Origin: Rhizobiaceae bacterium
Lineage (GTDB): Bacteria; Pseudomonadota; Alphaproteobacteria; Rhizobiales; Rhizobiaceae
Length of the DNA: 64,000 bases
Assembly: GCA_028281105.1 (NCBI GenBank)
Contig: JANQKQ010000043.1
Location: 1-64,000 of the forward strand
Direction of reading: 5' to 3'
Under the pieces are notes generated by a model. It was not told the DNA's origin and searched no databases. It worked only from the letters and a program-made list of their open reading frames with translations. A program made the position numbers and the translations under genes. Of this stretch, positions 59,530 through 64,000 are shown in pieces; the stretch's first letter is position 1; every line of letters starts with the position of its first letter.

Positions 59530-60087
59530 ATGAGACGCTGGCAATACCTGCTTGTGACGCTGCTGGTGAGCCTGGCGGCGGGCGCCTATGCGGTGGCGCA
59601 AACCCCCGAGCTTGAGGCCGCCGACCCGGACCAGACCGGCGAGGAGCCGGAAATCTCCGAGATGACCACCGGCGTGGTCATGCGCCAGCGCGACATGCTG
59701 CAATACTGCGTCAACATCTCCGATGAGGCCAAGGACGCGCGCAACTATCTGTTGGCCAAGGAACTGACCGAGATGCAGAACGCGCTGGCCGCGCAGCTGG
59801 TCGAGATCCAGGCGCGCGCGCAGGTGCTGGAGGAGTGGGTCGAGCGGCGCGAACATTTCGTCGAGCTGGCCAACGACACCATGATCGGCATCTTCAAGAA
59901 CATGCGCCCGGACGCCGCCGCCGCCCAGCTCAGCGAACTGAGCCGGGACATCGCGGCGGCCGTCATCACCAAGCTCGACGCCAAGACGGCGAGCGACATC
60001 CTGACCGAGATGGACCCCAAGACGGCGGCCGCGATCTCGGCCATTCTCGCCGGCATGGCGCGGCCGATGAGGGTCAGCAATGGCTGA
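59530..60087 (+). CDS. motE: MotE, periplasmic chaperone of MotC
   Basis: 185 residues with a signal peptide (about 1-23). A long coiled-coil helix (about 75-125) is followed by a MgtE N-domain-like repeat (MRPDAAAAQLSELSRDIAAAVITKLDAKTASDILTEMDP). In Sinorhizobium MotE folds and stabilises MotC. It lies 10 bp after flgI and overlaps flgH by 8 bp. Confidence 0.85.
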   Translation: MRRWQYLLVTLLVSLAAGAYAVAQTPELEAADPDQTGEEPEISEMTTGVVMRQRDMLQYCVNISDEAKDARNYLLAKELTEMQNALAAQLVEIQARAQVLEEWVERREHFVELANDTMIGIFKNMRPDAAAAQLSELSRDIAAAVITKLDAKTASDILTEMDPKTAAAISAILAGMARPMRVSNG

Positions 60088-60907
60088 GCGCCGCCTTTCG
60101 CCCGCCGCATGGCTGATCGCGGGCTGCCTGGCGCTGGCCGGCTGCAACACCGCGTTCCACGATCTGGGCGTGCCGCCGCCGCTTTCGGCCCATGACGGGC
60201 TGGTCCACCGCGTCGGCCTGATGGACCGGCGCTACGAGCCGCAGGTGGTCATGGCCGACGAACGCGTCGAAGCACGCAACCCGTCGATCTGGTCCGACCG
60301 CTACGGCATCCTGTTCCGAGACAACCGCGCCTACGAGGTGGGCGACATCCTCACCGTGTCGATCGACATGGACGAATCGGCCGATTTCGAAAGCGAGTCC
60401 GAGCGCGAATCGACGCTGGACGGCAGTCTCGACGCCTCGGGCGCGGCTGAGTTCGACGGCCGCAATCCGTCCGGCAACGTGACCGGGTCACTGGGTCTCA
60501 AATCCGACGCCAAGCGCGGCGGCGCGGTCAACCGGTCGGAACGCATCCGCCTGTCGATCGCCGCGATCGTGACCCGCGTCTTCTCCAACGGCAATATCGA
60601 GATCGCCGGTTCCCAGGAGATCCGCGTCAACCACGAGCTGCGCATCCTCAACGTGTCGGGCATCGTGCGGCTGGCCGACATCCTGCCCGACAACACGATC
60701 CCCTACGACAAGATGGCCGAGGCGCGCATCTCCTATGGCGGCCACAACACCCGGTTCTCCAAACCGGGTTACCGGCCCCTCCTGCTCGGCGGCCCGGCAC
60801 GTGCGCAGCAGCAGACATATGGGGAGCCTTATCCCCTGCCCTCATCGCCACCGGCGGGGCCGTATCCGATCGGGCCGACCGGCAAACCTCACATGGGCGG
60901 AGCGTAG
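60080..60907 (+). CDS. flgH: FlgH, flagellar L-ring lipoprotein
   Basis: 275 residues with a lipoprotein signal ending in LAGC (Cys about 25). RNPSIWSDRYGILFRDNRAYEVGDILTV and NGNIEIAGSQEIRVNHELRILNVSGIVRLADI are typical. It forms the outer-membrane L ring. A Pro/Gly-rich tail of about 40 residues is unusual in length. Confidence 0.95.
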   Translation: MAERRLSPAAWLIAGCLALAGCNTAFHDLGVPPPLSAHDGLVHRVGLMDRRYEPQVVMADERVEARNPSIWSDRYGILFRDNRAYEVGDILTVSIDMDESADFESESERESTLDGSLDASGAAEFDGRNPSGNVTGSLGLKSDAKRGGAVNRSERIRLSIAAIVTRVFSNGNIEIAGSQEIRVNHELRILNVSGIVRLADILPDNTIPYDKMAEARISYGGHNTRFSKPGYRPLLLGGPARAQQQTYGEPYPLPSSPPAGPYPIGPTGKPHMGGA

Positions 60908-60913
60908 GCGAAG

Positions 60914-61441
60914 GTGAGCGCGCGCGATTCATCCGGCAAGGCCGACGCCGCGCCCAAGAAGGGCGGGTTTGCAGGCACCGCGATCTCGATCGTTGCCACA
61001 TCGGCGATCGCGGCCGGCGTCGCGTGGTTCTCGGCCGACCTGCTCGCCTCGCCGCCCGCCGGCAACGACAAGGCCCAGCACGCCGGCGCCAAGGGCGACG
61101 ATCACGCCAAGGCCGACGACAAGGGAGGCGATGACAAGCGCGGCGCCAGCGGCAGCTTCGTGCGCATGGAGCCGGTGGTCTCCAGCATGTACGGCGCGGA
61201 AGAAGTATGGATGCGGCTCGAGCTGGGGCTGATCATGCGCGAGGGCGAGCGCACGCCCGGCGCCGGCATGCTCGCCGAGATAAGGGACGGGTTGATCGGC
61301 ATGCTGCGCAACACGCGGCTGACGGAGATCGAGGGGCCGAGCGGTTTTTTGCATTTCCGCGAAGACGTGCACGATTTGGTACGCATCCGCACCGCCGGCA
61401 AGGTCAAGAACGTCACCATTCTGTCGCTGGTGGTCGAATGA
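60914..61441 (+). CDS. fliL: FliL, stator-associated protein
   Basis: 175 residues, GTG start. One membrane helix (about 21-40) is followed by a charged His/Lys/Asp linker and a C-terminal FliL domain with LGLIMREGERTPGAGMLAEIRDGLIGMLRNTRLTEIEGPSG and VKNVTILSLVVE. It stabilises stators. The stop overlaps the fliP start (ATGA). Confidence 0.93.
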   Translation: MSARDSSGKADAAPKKGGFAGTAISIVATSAIAAGVAWFSADLLASPPAGNDKAQHAGAKGDDHAKADDKGGDDKRGASGSFVRMEPVVSSMYGAEEVWMRLELGLIMREGERTPGAGMLAEIRDGLIGMLRNTRLTEIEGPSGFLHFREDVHDLVRIRTAGKVKNVTILSLVVE

Positions 61442-62175
61442 GGCTGTTTGTCGCCCTGGCGGTCTTCACGTTGGGCGCGTGCGGCCAGGCCGGCGCGCAG
61501 ACGCTCGATCTGACCCAGATCATCCCGGCCGAGGACCCCACCTTCACCGGCCGCATCATCCAGGGGATCGTGCTGCTGACCGTGCTGTCGGTGGCGCCCG
61601 GGCTTCTGGTCACCGCTACGAGCTTCACCCGCTTCGTCGTCGCGTTCGCCTTCCTGCGCACCGGGCTGGGCCTGCAGTCGACGCCGTCGAACATCATCAT
61701 CGTGGCGCTGTCGCTGTTCATGACCTTTTTCGTCATGTCGCCGGTGTTCGAGCGGGCCTGGAGCGACGGGGTCGAGCCGCTGATCGAGCGCGAGATCGAC
61801 GAAACCGAAGCGATCCCGCGCATCGTGCAGCCGTTTCGCGAGTTCATGTCCGCCCAGGTGCGCAACAAGGACCTGGAGCTGTTCGAGGCGTTCGCCGCGC
61901 GCGTGGGCGACGGCGAGGTCGACAAGGCCAATCCGGAGCTGCAGGTGCTGGTGCCGGCGTTCATGATCTCGGAGCTGCGGCGCGGCTTCGAGATCGGCTT
62001 TCTCATTCTGCTGCCGTTCCTGGTGATCGATCTGGTGGTCGCCACCATCACCATGGCCATGGGCATGATGATGCTGCCGCCCACGGTGATCTCGCTGCCG
62101 TTCAAGGTCCTGTTCTTTGTGCTGATCGACGGCTGGAACGTGATCACCGACGGGTTGCTGGAATCGGTGATATAG
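61438..62175 (+). CDS. fliP: FliP, flagellar export gate protein
   Basis: 245 residues with a cleavable signal (about 1-21). TATSFTRFVVAFAFLRTGLGLQSTPSN and the C-terminal ISELRRGFEIGFLILLPFLVIDLVVATITMAMGMMMLPP are diagnostic. It forms the export gate with FliQ and FliR. Last gene of the flgB unit. Confidence 0.96.
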   Translation: MRLFVALAVFTLGACGQAGAQTLDLTQIIPAEDPTFTGRIIQGIVLLTVLSVAPGLLVTATSFTRFVVAFAFLRTGLGLQSTPSNIIIVALSLFMTFFVMSPVFERAWSDGVEPLIEREIDETEAIPRIVQPFREFMSAQVRNKDLELFEAFAARVGDGEVDKANPELQVLVPAFMISELRRGFEIGFLILLPFLVIDLVVATITMAMGMMMLPPTVISLPFKVLFFVLIDGWNVITDGLLESVI

Positions 62176-62204
62176 CGGTACTGCCGATTTAGCTGTACCG
62201 CTAT
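62172..62204 (+). terminator. Hairpin overlapping the fliP stop
   Basis: ATAGCGGTA (62172-62180) and TACCGCTAT (62196-62204), a 9-bp stem with a 15-nt loop, including the fliP stop codon; TTT follows weakly. Candidate terminator of the flgB-fliP operon. Confidence 0.45.
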
Positions 62205-62220
62205 TTACCCCCACCCCTAA

Positions 62221-62242
62221 CCCCTCCCCACAAGGGGAGGGG
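62221..62242. repeat. GC-rich palindrome
   Basis: CCCCTCCCC-ACAA-GGGGAGGGG, perfect. One of four palindromes in the spacer between fliP and thiQ. Confidence 0.5.
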
Positions 62243-62272
62243 GACGTCACATTGCCATCCCCCATCGTCGTC

Positions 62273-62361
62273 ATCCTCGGGCTTGACCCGAGGATCCACC
62301 CCCCATCCACCACTGCGAACTGTCGCTGACCGCATTAGATCCTCGCCACAAGAGCGAGGAT
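62273..62361. repeat. Pair of palindromes with the ATCCTCG word
   Basis: ATCCTCGGG/CCCGAGGAT with a CTTGA loop (62273-62295) and ATCCTCGC/GCGAGGAT with a CACAAGA loop (62339-62361), each followed or preceded by a GTCATC/GATGAC word as in the element at 34838. They look like members of a dispersed family of small palindromes. Confidence 0.5.
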
Positions 62362-62392
62362 GACGCAGGTGGATTTGGGTACGGGGATCGCC

Positions 62393-62431
62393 ACCCTCAT
62401 TCCCTCCCCCTTGAGGGGAGGGAATGAGGGT
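62393..62431. repeat. Perfect 17-bp palindrome, likely thiQ terminator
   Basis: ACCCTCATTCCCTCCCC with its complement across a CTTGA loop, 22 bp past the thiQ stop (minus strand). It may end thiQ transcription; it shares the CTTGA loop with the element at 62273. Confidence 0.55.
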
Positions 62432-62453
62432 GGGGGGAGAGCCGCAACCCTCT

Positions 62454-63104
62454 TCACCCGACCTCGTGCAACTGCCCATCTCGAATCTCGAGAATCCGGT
62501 CGGCCAGCCGCTCGCAATCGTTCAGGTCGTGAGTGACCAGGACCCCGGCCCCGCCATGCTCGGTGACAGCCGCGCGCACCAGGGGCGTCAGGTCGGCGCG
62601 GTTGTCTTCGTCAAGCGCGGAGAACGGCTCGTCCAGCAGCAGGACGCGGGACCGGCGCGCGAGAGTACGGGCCAGGGCGACGCGCTGGGCCTGACCGCCG
62701 GAGAGATTGAGCGCCGGGTGGTCCTCGAAACCGGCCAGGCCGACGCGGGCGAGCGCGGCGGCGGCCGTTTCCTTGTCTGCGGCGGTCGGCCGGCGGCGCG
62801 GCGCGAGGCCGAGCACCACGTTCTCGAGCGCGCTCAGGTGTTCGAACAGGTTGTGGTTCTGGAACAGGATCGACACCGGGCGCTGTGCGGGCGGCAGACC
62901 GGTCACCTGCTCGCCGTCGATCACCACGCGGCCGGCCTGTGGCGTTTGGAAGCCGGCGATCAGGTCGAGCAGCGTCGACTTGCCCGTGCCCGAAGCGCCG
63001 ATGACGCCGGCGATCGTGCCGGGCTCCACGCCCATGTCGAAGCGAAACCGCGGCGCGTCCGCGGCGTGGGAATAGGCAAACCGGACGTCTTCAAGGCGCA
63101 GCAT
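62454..63104 (-). CDS. thiQ: ThiQ, thiamine ABC transporter ATP-binding protein
   Basis: 216 residues, short for an ABC ATPase, as is usual for ThiQ. Walker A GASGTGKST (about 36-44), signature LSGGQAQRVALART, Walker B VLLLDEPFSALD, and the H-loop LVTHD are all present. It energises uptake of thiamine or its phosphates. Its start overlaps thiP by 14 bp. Confidence 0.9.
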   Translation of the reverse strand: MLRLEDVRFAYSHAADAPRFRFDMGVEPGTIAGVIGASGTGKSTLLDLIAGFQTPQAGRVVIDGEQVTGLPPAQRPVSILFQNHNLFEHLSALENVVLGLAPRRRPTAADKETAAAALARVGLAGFEDHPALNLSGGQAQRVALARTLARRSRVLLLDEPFSALDEDNRADLTPLVRAAVTEHGGAGVLVTHDLNDCERLADRILEIRDGQLHEVG

Positions 63105-64000
63105 GGCGGGCTCCGGAGAACAGGCGCGGCACGAAGATGAAGGTCGCCAGCACCAGCGACAGTAGGATGAGCGCCACGCCGGCGGCGTCGGCGGTGCGGT
63201 AGGCGCCGATCTTCTGATACATCAGCCACGGCAGGGTGGTGAAGTCCTGGGTGCCGAACAGGGCGATGACGCCCAGGTCGCCCAGAGACAGGCACAGGGC
63301 GAGCGCGGCGACGTAGCCGATGTCGGCGCGCATCAGCGGCCATTCGATCGCTCTCCAACGGGTGCTCCAGGCCAGGCCCAGCGATACCGCCAGCCTGTCA
63401 TAGCGCGCCGCCGCCCGCTCCGCCGTCGGCACCAGCACGGCAACCGCGAACGGCAGCGCCAGCGTCACGTTGGCGGTGATCAGGGCGGCGACGGCCCACA
63501 GGTCAGCCGGCCCGCCGAGGCGCCGCGCGAGCAGGAAGAAGCCGAGCCCGAGCACCAGCGCGGGAAACACCAGGTAGAGGCTTGCCGAATAGCTCATCGC
63601 CAGCGCCGCCAGCGGCGATCCGCGCGCATCCGCCCAGCGGTTCGCCAGGGTGAACTGTCGCCGCGTCAGCGCCATGGCCACCGAGCCGGTCACCACGATC
63701 GCCGCCGAGACGATAGCGATCAGCACGCTGGTGAGCGCCGCGCGCGCGAAAACCGGCTCGGCGAGGAGCCGGGAGAATTCGGCGCGCGAGCCATCGATTA
63801 AGGTGGCGATGAGCGGCAGGGCGAACGCGATTGCGGCTGCGATGATGATCGTGCGTTGCAGGCGGTTGACCGCCGGGCCCTGCAGATGGGCGAACATGGT
63901 CGCCGCGCCGTGGATCGAGCGGCCGGTGGCCCTCAGCCCGCCGACGAAGGCGACCAGGGCGGCGCACACGGCCAACTGCACCAGGGCGAGCGCCAGCGCC
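63091..64000 (-). CDS. thiP: ThiP, thiamine ABC transporter permease (C-terminal part)
   Basis: About 303 residues are visible on the minus strand; the frame stays open to the window edge, so the N-terminus is missing. Membrane helices and the EAA-like loop (RYDRLAVSLGLAWSTRWRAIEWPLM, 130 residues from the end) are typical of binding-protein-dependent permeases. LSLGDLGVIALFGTQDFTTLPWLMYQKIGAYRT matches ThiP. A GTG at 63981 is internal, not a start. Confidence 0.9.
   Translation of the reverse strand, partial: ALALALVQLAVCAALVAFVGGLRATGRSIHGAATMFAHLQGPAVNRLQRTIIIAAAIAFALPLIATLIDGSRAEFSRLLAEPVFARAALTSVLIAIVSAAIVVTGSVAMALTRRQFTLANRWADARGSPLAALAMSYSASLYLVFPALVLGLGFFLLARRLGGPADLWAVAALITANVTLALPFAVAVLVPTAERAAARYDRLAVSLGLAWSTRWRAIEWPLMRADIGYVAALALCLSLGDLGVIALFGTQDFTTLPWLMYQKIGAYRTADAAGVALILLSLVLATFIFVPRLFSGARHAAP

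Noticed and set aside
63981..63981. GTG as start of the thiamine permease gene
   Set aside because: The frame continues open to the window edge with hydrophobic residues and ThiP is longer, so the codon is internal.

Overview
The window is GC-rich and looks like a chromosomal segment of an alphaproteobacterium of the Hyphomicrobiales/Rhizobiales. The best evidence is the flagellar locus. It carries the rhizobial-type genes rem, motB-motC-fliK(motD), motE, flaF, flbT and a DUF1217 gene, in a rhizobia-like order. The genus cannot be named from this sequence.

Layout. 1-1790: N-terminal part of a giant RTX/VCBS-type secreted repeat protein (minus strand, continues beyond the left edge). 2424-5882: a very large KAP-family membrane NTPase with a predicted periplasmic beta-propeller-like segment. 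6217-10417 (plus): ferritin-like protein, unknown protein, DedA-type membrane protein and gluzincin-type metallopeptidase. 13510-10421 (minus): tyrosinase, DUF2182 membrane protein and HAD-like protein, running convergently into the metallopeptidase gene. 19588-13873 (minus): nnrR-type Crp/Fnr regulator, then norC-norB-norQ-norD and two tiny membrane-protein genes, i.e. a nitric oxide reductase locus with an FNR/NnrR-type box before norC. 25412-19698 (minus): an overlapping cluster of two FemAB/GNAT-like transferases, a membrane protein, an ATP-grasp ligase and a flippase, probably making or decorating an envelope polymer. A divergent tRNA-Gly(UCC) gene with an abnormal anticodon loop lies at 25724-25798. 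25904-29888: small secreted protein, candidate small RNA, LuxR-type regulator, acyltransferase-like protein, GGDEF protein, and a 62-residue membrane protein behind a consensus sigma-54 promoter.

29996-62175 is the flagellar superlocus. Minus-strand units: flhA-fliR-flgJ-flgN-hypothetical; flgE-flgK-flgL-flaF-flbT-flgD-fliQ; rem; fliF-motB-motC-fliK; a single flagellin gene; DUF1217-flgF. Plus-strand units: motA-fliM-(membrane protein)-fliN-fliG-flhB-(hypothetical), and flgB-flgC-fliE-flgG-flgA-flgI-motE-flgH-fliL-fliP. fliI, the chemotaxis genes and a visNR pair are not seen here. The right edge holds thiQ and part of thiP for thiamine uptake.

The most striking unannotated signal is a bipartite element, TCRCGCAAG then exactly 9 nt then a YYA-type hexamer. 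It lies in the same orientation upstream of all six multi-gene flagellar units. A close variant precedes the GGDEF gene. This looks like a shared promoter or activator site. Other points of note are the odd tRNA-Gly beside FemAB-like genes, the consensus sigma-54 promoter in front of a tiny membrane-protein gene, an orphan promoter/terminator pair that may encode a small RNA, and the KAP NTPase with an extracytoplasmic sensor-like domain.
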